Shown here: positions 55,598 to 64,000 of the stretch, in pieces
How positions within the stretch are numbered: position 1 is the first letter of the stretch
Layout: every line of letters starts with the position of its first letter
Origin: Spirochaetia bacterium
GTDB taxonomy: Bacteria > Spirochaetota > Spirochaetia > Treponematales > Rectinemataceae
DNA length: 64,000 nt
Assembly (NCBI GenBank): GCA_029975555.1
Contig: JARKOY010000105.1
Span: forward strand, 32,713 to 96,712
Direction of reading: 5' to 3'
The notes under the pieces: generated by a model
Told to the model about the DNA's origin: nothing
What the model saw: only the letters and a program-made list of their open reading frames with translations
The model's database searches: none
Made by a program: the position numbers and the translations under genes

Positions 55598-56320
55598 CTA
55601 ATCTGCCGCCAGAACAATTGCACCGAGCAGATCGGCGCCGGCCTGAATCAATAGTTTTGCGCACGCTTCAAGCGTCGCTCCCGTTGTGCACACATCATCG
55701 AGGAGCACGACCTTTCCATGAATCGGATCAGACGACACGCGCGCATAGGATGCCGAGGCATTCTTCAACCGCCCGGCACGGTCGAGCAACTTCTGCTGCC
55801 CACCCCCAGGCAGTCTCACAAGCGGCCTTGAGTGCCGAAAACCAAAACGCGCAAGGGCTTCGGCGAGGCATCCAACCTGATCGAGCTTCCCGGATCGCAC
55901 TTTCTCCGGGCGGGGAGGCACTGGCACAACAGAGAAATCATCAGGCCCGTGGCCACACAGAGCGCCCTCCATATGGGCAATCTTGTAGGCAAAATAGTGT
56001 GCGAGCGAGGCCCTCTCGCCCATCTTGTAGGCATGGATGAGCCTCGCTGCACGGCCTCGGAATTCAAAAAGAGGCACGATGCGAGAGAGCACGGCTTGTT
56101 CTTCGCGACACTCTACACAGCGCCCCTGCTCGCTGATGAGCTGTCTCCCGCAACGCTCGCACCGCGGTTCTCGGATACACTCCAGCGTGTGTTCGCAGGA
56201 AAAACAGAGAGGCGCAGGGGACCACGGCACAGAGCCAACGATGGCCCCGCAGAGCACGCAGCGGCGAGGGAATATCGCATCCAAGGATACCGAGGCGCAA
56301 TACTCGATCGATCTGTGCAT
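55598..56320 (-). CDS. ComF-like phosphoribosyltransferase family protein
   Basis: 240 residues. N-terminal zinc-binding Cys pairs (CVLCGA, CFSC, CERCG, CVEC) precede a phosphoribosyltransferase domain with the PRPP loop VVLLDDVCTTGATL. Homologues of ComF act in DNA uptake, but the family is found widely in non-competent bacteria. ATG 56320 lies 27 bases after mutS; TTG 56338 is an alternative. No ribosome site is visible. Confidence 0.85.
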   Translation of the reverse strand: MHRSIEYCASVSLDAIFPRRCVLCGAIVGSVPWSPAPLCFSCEHTLECIREPRCERCGRQLISEQGRCVECREEQAVLSRIVPLFEFRGRAARLIHAYKMGERASLAHYFAYKIAHMEGALCGHGPDDFSVVPVPPRPEKVRSGKLDQVGCLAEALARFGFRHSRPLVRLPGGGQQKLLDRAGRLKNASASYARVSSDPIHGKVVLLDDVCTTGATLEACAKLLIQAGADLLGAIVLAAD

Positions 56321-56347
56321 TCTACAAATATGATGCAAAAAACTAGA

Positions 56348-58984
56348 TCAACGCTTCAACCTTTCGACAATATCCGACAATATCTGGAGCGCCTTGAGAG
56401 GGGTAATCTTGTCCGGTTCGAGGCTTTTCAACTCCGCGATGACGAGGTCTTCTCTGCTGAAGAGCTCATCTGAAGCAGCTTCGCTGCACCGCTCCACCTC
56501 GGCTGCCGGAAGCGTGGCGTGTTCCGAGACGACCGCGCCCCCGGCACCTTCGATCAGGCCACGTTCAAGCGCGCCAAACTGCGACTCAAGCGCCGATGCG
56601 CGCGAAATGACCTCATCGGGGAGGCCTGCGAGCCTGGCAACGTGGATACCGTACGAGCCGCTGGATGCACCCTCCTCGAGCCTTTTCGGGAAAGAAACAT
56701 TTCCGTCGCGCTCTATCACTGCCATCTTCATATTGCGGATACCTGGGATGTGCATGGTCGTAAGCTGATGGTAGTGCGTCGCAAAAAGCGTGCGGCACCC
56801 GATTCTCCGGATGAGGTGTTCGCTCACCGCCCACGCGATCGAAACTCCATCCAGGGTCCCTGTACCGCGCCCCACCTCGTCCATGATCACGAGGCTTTTT
56901 TCTGTGGCCGTGTTGAGGATGAAAGCCGTCTCGTGCATTTCGACGAGAAAGGTACTTTCTCCTCGAGCCAGATTGTCCTGGGCTCCAACCCGGCAGAAGA
57001 TCTTATCGACGAGTCCGATCTTCGCAGACTCTGCAGGAACAAAGCTCCCTATGTGTGCGAGGAGCACGATGAGGGCGGTCTGCCGCAGCACCGTGGATTT
57101 CCCGGCCATGTTCGGGCCAGTTATGAGCACGAACCACTGATTTGCCCGTGAGAAGGATATGGAATTGGGTACAAAATCTCCGTAGGGAAGGCAGGCCTCC
57201 ACCACAGGGTGTCGGCCGTTGACTATCTCTATTTCCGGATCCTCAGAGATTTCAGGGCGCGCGTACCCATGCTCGGTGGCAGTCTGGGCGAGCGAGGCGA
57301 GGCAATCTATCTGAGAGATCGAGTGCGAACATTCGAGGAGTGCAGGGATGTACTTTTTTATCCGCTCTCTCGTCTCGAGAAAAAGTCGTTTTTCAAGCTC
57401 GACGATGCGCTCTTGAGCGCCGTTGATTTTGCTCTCCAGATCCGCCAGGCGGTCAGTCGTATATCGCTCGCCTCCGACAAGGGACTGTCTTCGGATAAAG
57501 TGCTCAGGCACGCTCGCGAGGTTTCCCTTCGTCACTTCGAGGTAATAGCCTATCACCCTGTTGTATCGGATGCGTAGATTCTGAATGCCAGAGCGCTCCT
57601 TCTCCTCCTCAAGATACTTTTCGAGCACGGCTTGGGTGTTTCTGTGCATGTTGCGCAGATCGTCGAGTTCGTCGTTGTATCCGTCTCTGATGAGATTCCC
57701 TTCGGTCAATACCACAGAAGGGTCATCGAGGATCGCCTCGTCGATTGTGTCGATGACGTTCCTGCAGTCATGGATGTGTTCGGCACTGATGGCAGGCTTG
57801 AGGGCTAAAGGAGGGTCTGCAGCCTCGAGCACGCGAAACAGGGTGAGTCCGGCATCCAGAGAATCCCGAAGCGCCCGCAGGTCTTTTGCGTGGGCCTTGT
57901 CGATGGCCAGACGCGAAATCAGGCGCTCGATGTCCAAAACGCCGTAGAGAGTCTTCCGCACCTCGCCCAACAACAGCTGGTTATGGTATAAAAAAGCGAC
58001 GGCATCGAGGCGCGCTTCAATCTTTGCTCTTTCGCGGAGGGGCTGAAACAGCCACTGCCGGAGGAGTCTCGTGCCGCCTGCCGTCTTTGTTCTGTCGACG
58101 ACATCGAGCAACGTATCGCGCCTCGTCGAATCGCTGAGATTTTTGACAAGTTCGAGGTTGCGCTTCGTCGCCTCGTCGAGCAGGACGAATTCTTGCTGTT
58201 CATACCGCAAGAGGGCACGGATGTGGGCACAATCTTGATGTATCATTTCTTGCACATATTCAAGTAAATGTCCGGCCGCAGCAAGTGCCGGATCCTGATC
58301 ATCGAAGCCGAAGCCCTTGAGCGATGCAAGCCCGAACTTTCTCTTGAGCACTTCAAGCGAATGGGGAAGGTCATAGGTCCAGTCCGACTGTGGCTCTACC
58401 ATGGCGCCACTTTCGCGAATCACCTGAAAAAGTTTCGGTTGATCCAGAATGGACTGTTGGACCAAGAGCTCTCGCGGAGACAGCCGATAGAGTTCTGCCC
58501 GGATCGCTTCGCCGCTCTCCTCCCCTTCATGATAGGCGAGAGAGTGCGCCTTGAACTCGCCTGTGGACACATCGAGGTACGCAAAGCACAAGCGCCCTTT
58601 CAATACACAGATATCTGCAAGATAGTTATTTGACGTCTGTTCAAGATAATCATCTTCGACGGCGGTGCCTGGGGTAATGACCTCAATGACTTCACGGTCC
58701 ATCAGCCCGCGTTTGCCCGGGACGGCTTTCTGTTCGCAGATTGCCACTTTTTTGCCGGCCTTCAAGAGGCGTGCGATGTAGGACTTGGCCGCATGATAGG
58801 GGATACCGCACATGGGCTGCCCTTGACGCTTAGTCAGCGTGAGGTCGAGGAGCGCGCTCGCCTCCTGGGCGTCCTCGTTGAACATCTCGTAGAAGTCGCC
58901 CAGGCGGAAAAAAAGTATTGCATCGCGGTGTCGTGCTTTGATGCTCCGGTACTGATCGAGCATCGAGCTGGATGATTCGGGCAT
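56348..58984 (-). CDS. mutS: DNA mismatch repair protein MutS
   Basis: 878 residues. N-terminal mismatch-recognition domain with the Phe-x-Glu motif (GDFYEMF), connector, core and clamp domains, and an ATPase with Walker A GPNMAGKST, Walker B VIMDEVGRGT and a helix-turn-helix tail. ATG 58984 starts MPESSSSMLDQYRSIK. An upstream GTG (59017) would add 11 residues; no ribosome site is seen for either. A mutL is not in the window. Confidence 0.96.
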   Translation of the reverse strand: MPESSSSMLDQYRSIKARHRDAILFFRLGDFYEMFNEDAQEASALLDLTLTKRQGQPMCGIPYHAAKSYIARLLKAGKKVAICEQKAVPGKRGLMDREVIEVITPGTAVEDDYLEQTSNNYLADICVLKGRLCFAYLDVSTGEFKAHSLAYHEGEESGEAIRAELYRLSPRELLVQQSILDQPKLFQVIRESGAMVEPQSDWTYDLPHSLEVLKRKFGLASLKGFGFDDQDPALAAAGHLLEYVQEMIHQDCAHIRALLRYEQQEFVLLDEATKRNLELVKNLSDSTRRDTLLDVVDRTKTAGGTRLLRQWLFQPLRERAKIEARLDAVAFLYHNQLLLGEVRKTLYGVLDIERLISRLAIDKAHAKDLRALRDSLDAGLTLFRVLEAADPPLALKPAISAEHIHDCRNVIDTIDEAILDDPSVVLTEGNLIRDGYNDELDDLRNMHRNTQAVLEKYLEEEKERSGIQNLRIRYNRVIGYYLEVTKGNLASVPEHFIRRQSLVGGERYTTDRLADLESKINGAQERIVELEKRLFLETRERIKKYIPALLECSHSISQIDCLASLAQTATEHGYARPEISEDPEIEIVNGRHPVVEACLPYGDFVPNSISFSRANQWFVLITGPNMAGKSTVLRQTALIVLLAHIGSFVPAESAKIGLVDKIFCRVGAQDNLARGESTFLVEMHETAFILNTATEKSLVIMDEVGRGTGTLDGVSIAWAVSEHLIRRIGCRTLFATHYHQLTTMHIPGIRNMKMAVIERDGNVSFPKRLEEGASSGSYGIHVARLAGLPDEVISRASALESQFGALERGLIEGAGGAVVSEHATLPAAEVERCSEAASDELFSREDLVIAELKSLEPDKITPLKALQILSDIVERLKR

Positions 58985-58990
58985 GGCAAC

Positions 58991-59019
58991 ATTATAGGAG
59001 GCCGCTTTCTTCAGCACAA
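58991..59019 (-). promoter_or_regulatory. Putative mutS promoter with start at the initiation codon
   Basis: Minus strand: a perfect -10 TATAAT (58991-58996) and a weak -35 TTGTGC (59014-59019) 17 bases apart. The -10 ends six bases before ATG 58984. A nine-pair hairpin (58999-59007 with 59021-59029) spans the promoter region but has no T-run. Confidence 0.45.
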
Positions 59020-59038
59020 GAAGCGGCCTTGTCGTACC

Positions 59039-61585
59039 TCAATAGAGCGGCTGTGTGATGCTGAGGACAAAGTCGAAGGAGCCCGCAGCGGTTTTCCACG
59101 TGACCGCAGAACCGTCGAACACGAAGCGCTTCGCCAAGTAGAGGCGGAAGGGGAACTGCGGTATGAGGAATCGCACGCCAAACCCGGTTGAGAACGCGAA
59201 GTTCTTCCAGCCCAAGGCCCCAGCGCTTGCCGCAGGATCGTCCAAGGTCATATCGAGCCATCCGTCCTGGGTCTTCATGGCCCCTGCATCCAAAAAGCCA
59301 TCGATGCTCAGCACCTGAGGGACCACGGGCAGGTGCAGCTCGAGCCAGTTTTCCCAGACCATTGTTCCCTTACCACCATACAGCTCATCCCAGCCCCGCA
59401 CATTGAACGTGCCGTCGATATACACCCAGTCCTTCGTCAGCGCGAGCGTCCTCCAAGGCTGATCGAACAGAGCCTGCAGACCACTGTGCACCCCTATGAC
59501 AGGAGAGAAGGTCCACGTCGGCGAGAAGGGAATCGAAAACAGCGTCAGATAGAACTCTGCCTTCGTGTCGGATCGGATATAGAATTGCTGTTCCATGGGC
59601 ATAAAGCCTGTATAGGTAAGGCGCTGGCTCAAAAAGACGCCCTTCCCAGGATTATACCAATAGTCGAGATTGTTGAAGTACACGCGCCCGAAGATGGAGT
59701 TCTTCAGAACCCAGACACCGTTGTTGTCGCGCATGTACTTTTCATATGGGCGGTATTTCGTCGTATCGTAGGAGTCCATGCTGAGCGCCGACGAGGCACC
59801 ACCGGCGAGCCCTATATCTGCTTTGGGTACCTTGAACACATATCCCAGAGAATATCCGAGGCTGAACGTGTAGTCTTCATAGTCCATGAGGTAGGCGTCC
59901 GGCACCGATGACAACAGGCCATTCCATTCATTGGTGCCGCTTCCTTCGGCAATATATGGATCCGGAATGTCTTCGGTAGAAAAGATAGGTGCAACAGAAT
60001 CCTGTGCTGTCTGCTCCACGGCGTGCTGTATGGTAAAGCTCAGGCTCTGCGAGATACGTTTGTTGAAGAGCCAGTTCTGTCCAAAAGAGGTTATCAGGCT
60101 CTGCTCATCTGGAGAAAGCGTCATGTTGAGTTGAAGATTCTTCCCCGTACCGCCCAGGTTGGAATCGCTCCATTTGACGGATCCGGACAAAGGAAACGAA
60201 GAGTCCTGCCCCAGACCCGACAGCGTCAGACCGAATTGGATCGAGGCGGTGCTCATCTCTTCGACATTGATGACGATATCCATCAGGTCTTCGGCGCTCC
60301 CTTGATGAATCTCGGGCTCGACCGATGAGAAGAACTGAAGGTTGTAGAGGTTGCGCAGTCCGTCGATGATCTTCGATTTCGAGAACACTTCACCCACCTC
60401 AAGGGGGATTTCTCTGGCGATGACATAATCCTTTGTCTTCGTATTACCCTTGAAGGTGATACTTCCGATGTGGGCCCTGTCACGCTCCACGATGGATATC
60501 TTATACGAGATGCTCCCCGTGGCCTCGTCCCGATTTTGAGTCATCTCTATCGAATTGAAAATGTAACCGGACTCGAGATAGAGATCATCAACTTTTTGTT
60601 TGTCCGCAAGAAGGCGCTTGTAGTTGAGAGGCTCTCCCTGTTTGAGTGTGATGAGGGAGGCGAGGCGAGATGTGGGGAAAACTGTATTGCCTTCAAAGAC
60701 GAGGCCGCCAAAGGTCCACTGTTTTCCTTCGCTGACGACGAAGGTGATCTCGAGATAATTTTTCTGGTCTTTCTCGTCCTTCACGTAATTTTTCAACACA
60801 TCGACGACTTTTGCGTCGATGTAGCCCTTGCTGGCATAGTAATCTTCGATGGCCGTCCGGCTCTCGGCGAGCTTCGACTCTTCAAAGGCTCCCTTCTGAA
60901 ATAAGCCAGCTTCTTTGAGCGTCACTTGGCTCTTGAGTGTCTGAGCGGAAAACGCGGCGTTGCCAGAGAAGAGTATCTTTCGCACGACCACGGCGGTACC
61001 TTCGCTCACCTTGAAGGTCAGAATTATGCGCGATGGATCCTGAGGGCTGGGGCTGGTTTCGAACTCCACCTTGGCGTCGGGATAGCCTTTTTGCAGGTAC
61101 AACTTCTGCATCGCGAGCATGTCGGCCTTCGCCTTGTCCTCGCTGTAGATCGAATTGTTCTTTGAAGAAGCCGCATCGAGCAGCTCTGAAGTCCGCAGCG
61201 CGCTGTTCCCGACAATTCTGATCGAGCTGATGGAGGGCTTCTCGGCCACAATAAATTTAATGACGATTTTATCTTTCGAATCACCTGCGGGCAGCGCAAC
61301 CGGTTCTATGCTCTCAAACCAGTCGAGTGCATAGAGTTTCGCCTGAATCTCGGTCCACACGGCATCGCTGAAGATAGTGCCTACATAGCCCCGGAGGAGT
61401 GAATCGAGGTCATTGCGGTTTGCATAATGGAGGCCCTCCCACTGGAACCCTGCGATCGGCTTGTTCCAAAACCAATCTTCAGATGCATTTTGGGATGTGG
61501 TCTGGGAAGCATCCTGTGCACAAATTCCATGGATGGCAAGAAAAAGCATTGTTGCTACGAGAGGAAAAAATCGACGATACTTCAT
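59039..61585 (-). CDS. bamA: Outer membrane assembly factor BamA (Omp85)
   Basis: 848 residues. Signal peptide (FFPLVATMLFLAIHGICAQ), then about five POTRA domains (for example SSIRIVGNSALRTSELLD, VRKILFSGNAAFSAQTL, FGGLVFEGNTVFPTSRLA, IGSITFKGNTKTKDYVI), and a C-terminal 16-stranded barrel ending in an aromatic residue (ITQPLY). It inserts beta-barrel proteins into the outer membrane. ATG 61585 is chosen because AGGAG lies six bases upstream; ATG 61603 forms a TGATG with the tamB stop and is an alternative. Confidence 0.94.
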   Translation of the reverse strand: MKYRRFFPLVATMLFLAIHGICAQDASQTTSQNASEDWFWNKPIAGFQWEGLHYANRNDLDSLLRGYVGTIFSDAVWTEIQAKLYALDWFESIEPVALPAGDSKDKIVIKFIVAEKPSISSIRIVGNSALRTSELLDAASSKNNSIYSEDKAKADMLAMQKLYLQKGYPDAKVEFETSPSPQDPSRIILTFKVSEGTAVVVRKILFSGNAAFSAQTLKSQVTLKEAGLFQKGAFEESKLAESRTAIEDYYASKGYIDAKVVDVLKNYVKDEKDQKNYLEITFVVSEGKQWTFGGLVFEGNTVFPTSRLASLITLKQGEPLNYKRLLADKQKVDDLYLESGYIFNSIEMTQNRDEATGSISYKISIVERDRAHIGSITFKGNTKTKDYVIAREIPLEVGEVFSKSKIIDGLRNLYNLQFFSSVEPEIHQGSAEDLMDIVINVEEMSTASIQFGLTLSGLGQDSSFPLSGSVKWSDSNLGGTGKNLQLNMTLSPDEQSLITSFGQNWLFNKRISQSLSFTIQHAVEQTAQDSVAPIFSTEDIPDPYIAEGSGTNEWNGLLSSVPDAYLMDYEDYTFSLGYSLGYVFKVPKADIGLAGGASSALSMDSYDTTKYRPYEKYMRDNNGVWVLKNSIFGRVYFNNLDYWYNPGKGVFLSQRLTYTGFMPMEQQFYIRSDTKAEFYLTLFSIPFSPTWTFSPVIGVHSGLQALFDQPWRTLALTKDWVYIDGTFNVRGWDELYGGKGTMVWENWLELHLPVVPQVLSIDGFLDAGAMKTQDGWLDMTLDDPAASAGALGWKNFAFSTGFGVRFLIPQFPFRLYLAKRFVFDGSAVTWKTAAGSFDFVLSITQPLY

Positions 61586-61602
61586 TGCCGCTCCTGCTTT
61601 CA

Positions 61603-64000
61603 TCAATAATTTATGCGCCAACTCAAGCTGAGCCTCTGATTGTTGAGAGGGGTTCCTTCATCTCCCACCGACATACTCCACTGGAGAAGTCCAAAGGGAG
61701 ACTGAAGCTCCAAACCGAACTCTGAGTCTAATTGTAAAGAACCGGTTTTCTCAAGCGGGTCATGGGCCATTCTTAGACTAAAATGCGCGAAAGCCGAATC
61801 GGTTATATATTTCCCGGCAAAAAGTTCCGTTCCCGTCAAATACTCCGAGAGTGGACTGAGCCCGCTCTTGGCACGATCGGTGATGTCCAAAAGCCATCTC
61901 TGAATAAAAGAAGACTTTATATAAAGGACATCGAAGCCGAGGGCTCTTTGAACCCTCTGTTCGAAAGACCTGAAAAGAGAGTTCTGGGTAAGGAACTCTG
62001 AGCTTGCAATGACAGCTTCCCGAAGAGAAAGGGGGGTATGGCCTGAGGAAGCCGAGAGAGTAAGGCCTCCCTTCAACAAGGCCAAGAGCTCTATTTCGCT
62101 TTTCGGGGGCACGGAGGAAAGGCGCGGATTGAAATTTTCAAACGGAGATCTGTCCGCAGAAAGCGTGATGATGAGCATCTCGTCTTGGATTGGCTCTCTG
62201 AGTTCTGCGGTAATCGTGATGAGAGGGTTGAATTTCGTCTGATTCTCGGCAAAATCGATCGAGCACTGCTTGATGAAGAAATTCCGGAGAAGATAGAGCA
62301 CATAGCCTGAGCGGAGCTCCACTCTCCCGTTTACGGCCAAAGCCCCGCTTGCCTCATCGTACAGAATGGTCAAAGCAGAACTCGGCGACGCAGCTCCCCT
62401 TACGAGCGGAATGTCCTGACTTGGAAGATACAGTTCGACATTCTTTCCAAAACTGAGAGCCAGATTGAGAGAGAGGGGCAAGGCTGGTTGGCCAGTCTCT
62501 CCGGAGGCGGTAAAGCCAGTTGGGTTTATTTCAAGGTCGCCATCCTCGAAGAGGATGTTGCCGCCGAGTTCCAGCTTGGTCTGGGAGACACTCGCTTTGA
62601 GATCGGCCTTCAGATTGATCCCTTTGGTGGTCAGCCCTCCTATGGTGCCCCTGAATCGTATGGGGCCTGCGCCTACAGTCGAGATAAACGCCTTGATGTC
62701 ACCGATGTTCCATCGGGCCAGGCTCGCCGTGGCTGCGAGCGATATCTTGCCCACGCCTATGCTGACAATTGTCGGTCTAAGTTCAATAATTCCTTCACTT
62801 ATTGTAAGTTCTGCATTAAAAGGCTCTACCTGCTCAAAGAGATACACATTGGAAGAAAGAGACACTCTCTGAAGCAGAACATCGCCGTCTATTTTCGGAT
62901 CCGAAATGTCTCCCTCAAGATGCAAGGAAACAGAAGCGTTTCCCTTCAGATCCTTTATGTATTCCGAGGAGATGAAGGCCTGCAATAAGCTCAGATCTAT
63001 CCCTTCCAAATTGACATCGGCCTGTACTTCGCTGCCTTGAATGGCCCCTTTTGCCGATCCTCGGACGCCGAAGAGATCGTCTATGGTGAGCTCAAAGTCG
63101 GTCATATTCCTCATCGATGCGCGAGCGCTGGCTCCGTGCGCCTGACCGAGCGTAATGTCGAGATTCTTGCCATCGACAGAAAATACATAGCTGATAGGAT
63201 CAATGGCGGCCGCGTTAAACCGTGCCTCGGTGAGTTCTCCTGAAAAGCGAGCACTACGAACGGCTTCTATATCGAAAATCGATCCTTCTATAACCCCCGT
63301 ACCTTTGACTAAGGCACTCAACAATTTTTCGGCAATCACTATTCTCGCGTTGAGGGAATATTGTAATTTCTGTTCGTCTAAATCATATGTAGCCAGAATA
63401 TTGTCGAATGTATACTTTTGATAAGAGAATATACCAGAACTGAGCGACACGACATTGTCTTTGAAGCGTATCGTGCCTGCCACACTGAAAGGAATACCCC
63501 TTATTTCTGCTTTCTGGCAGGTGAATTGCAATTCGGCATGAGACAAATCAGCCCAGCTGAACTTCTTCCCCACTGCAACAGACATCGAGGCGGCTCCCTG
63601 GAACTGTATATCTCCGACGACATTCAAGGATGGAGGCACAAACCGCTCGAGGGGGATAGAAGTTCCGGTTATGACGGCAGAGACCATTCCTTTGTGCGAC
63701 TGTATCGCGCCTTCTATCTGCGCCCTTGCGTCATCGAGGCCAGAAAAGGAGAAATGCCCCTGCATATTTTCAAGTGGATCTGTCAATGAGGAATATTGTA
63801 CATTCAGGGAACCTTTCAGCTGCTGCCCTGCATATTTTATATTAACAAGATTAAAATTTGCCCCTTGGGCGTTGATCGATCCACTCAGCTCTAGCTCAGG
63901 ATACACTCCCTCTCCCTCATACCTCACCCCTAGCCCATCCACCACCACGCCCCACCCTCCCTCCTCATACCAACCCCCTACCCCCCCTTTGAGCCACACC
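61603..64000 (-). CDS. tamB: TamB-like translocation/assembly protein (5' partial)
   Basis: Only the C-terminal about 798 residues lie in the window; the gene continues past 64000. It is a beta-helical repeat protein with AsmA/DUF490 features: repeated YELxGSIxxxG-like strands, and near the C-terminus the TamB-type domain (LSFGKNVELYLPSQ..., AVNGRVELRSGYVLYLL). Its last codons abut bamA, a pairing also reported in Borrelia. Function: inner-to-outer membrane lipid or barrel-protein transfer, probably with BamA. Confidence 0.85.
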   Translation of the reverse strand, partial: VWLKGGVGGWYEEGGWGVVVDGLGVRYEGEGVYPELELSGSINAQGANFNLVNIKYAGQQLKGSLNVQYSSLTDPLENMQGHFSFSGLDDARAQIEGAIQSHKGMVSAVITGTSIPLERFVPPSLNVVGDIQFQGAASMSVAVGKKFSWADLSHAELQFTCQKAEIRGIPFSVAGTIRFKDNVVSLSSGIFSYQKYTFDNILATYDLDEQKLQYSLNARIVIAEKLLSALVKGTGVIEGSIFDIEAVRSARFSGELTEARFNAAAIDPISYVFSVDGKNLDITLGQAHGASARASMRNMTDFELTIDDLFGVRGSAKGAIQGSEVQADVNLEGIDLSLLQAFISSEYIKDLKGNASVSLHLEGDISDPKIDGDVLLQRVSLSSNVYLFEQVEPFNAELTISEGIIELRPTIVSIGVGKISLAATASLARWNIGDIKAFISTVGAGPIRFRGTIGGLTTKGINLKADLKASVSQTKLELGGNILFEDGDLEINPTGFTASGETGQPALPLSLNLALSFGKNVELYLPSQDIPLVRGAASPSSALTILYDEASGALAVNGRVELRSGYVLYLLRNFFIKQCSIDFAENQTKFNPLITITAELREPIQDEMLIITLSADRSPFENFNPRLSSVPPKSEIELLALLKGGLTLSASSGHTPLSLREAVIASSEFLTQNSLFRSFEQRVQRALGFDVLYIKSSFIQRWLLDITDRAKSGLSPLSEYLTGTELFAGKYITDSAFAHFSLRMAHDPLEKTGSLQLDSEFGLELQSPFGLLQWSMSVGDEGTPLNNQRLSLSWRINY

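Noticed and set aside
1..64000. Insertion sequences, prophage genes, CRISPR arrays, toxin-antitoxin pairs
   Set aside because: Searched by eye; no transposase, integrase, repeat-spacer array or toxin-antitoxin signature was seen.

Overview
The window looks like core chromosome of a spirochaete, most likely Treponema-like. The main clues are a transcription elongation factor GreA with a roughly 750-residue N-terminal extension (a spirochaete trait), a minus-strand tRNA/ykgJ/mltG/dnaG/rpoD/zinc-ribbon/rnpB/TPR/mreBCD/PBP2/rodA block, and a rimP-nusA-infB-rbfA-truB-ribF-rpsO-pnp operon; I recall both blocks from treponemes but could not check. Several predicted outer-membrane or periplasmic proteins (BamA, TamB, LptF/LptG-like, lipoproteins) fit a diderm cell, and pyruvate phosphate dikinase suggests a fermentative, PPi-linked glycolysis. 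The species is not identifiable by eye. There is no mobile element, CRISPR array, prophage or obvious defence island. Genes are tightly packed, often with ATGA or TGATG stop/start overlaps.

Layout. (1) 1-6112, plus strand: pseudouridine synthase (cut by the window edge), cmk, rpsA, a GAF-AAA+ sigma-54 activator, an anchored TPR-like protein and a lipoprotein. (2) 6347-24494, entirely minus strand, read right to left: a small coiled-coil protein, a GHMP kinase of the GalK type with lost catalytic residues, surE, tRNA-Thr and tRNA-Tyr followed by a terminator, a Cys-cluster protein, mltG, dnaG, rpoD, a zinc-ribbon coiled-coil protein, the RNase P RNA gene, a TPR protein, mreB, mreC, mreD, PBP2, rodA and a fused radical SAM/DUF2344 protein. 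Replication priming, the housekeeping sigma factor, tRNA processing and the cell-elongation machinery are thus strung together. (3) 24616-33486: a MEMO/AMMECR1 pair (plus), a FemAB-like transferase and metG (minus), DUF503, a lipoprotein and ppdK (plus), closed by a strong bidirectional terminator at 33518-33550. (4) 33567-36666, minus: rpe, two exported proteins and dtd. (5) 36809-40466, plus: TPR protein and long greA. (6) 40588-55570, minus: a 12-gene translation/RNA operon with its own consensus promoter, running rimP to M16 protease, dut, lptF/lptG-like and tgt. (7) 55598-64000, minus: tamB (cut by the edge), bamA, mutS and a ComF-like protein.

The most noteworthy things are: a GalK-like protein lacking both catalytic residues; a PPDK with a 51-residue AT-hook/histone-H1-like tail; RibF without a recognisable flavokinase motif; NusA with a C-terminal zinc ribbon; a consensus promoter for rnpB buried in the end of the upstream gene; a terminator between the tRNAs and the dnaG-rpoD genes; and several palindromes or tandem repeats next to promoters. 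I did not find a clear new multi-gene system; most of the window is conserved housekeeping. All functional calls rest on motif recognition by eye, without database searches.
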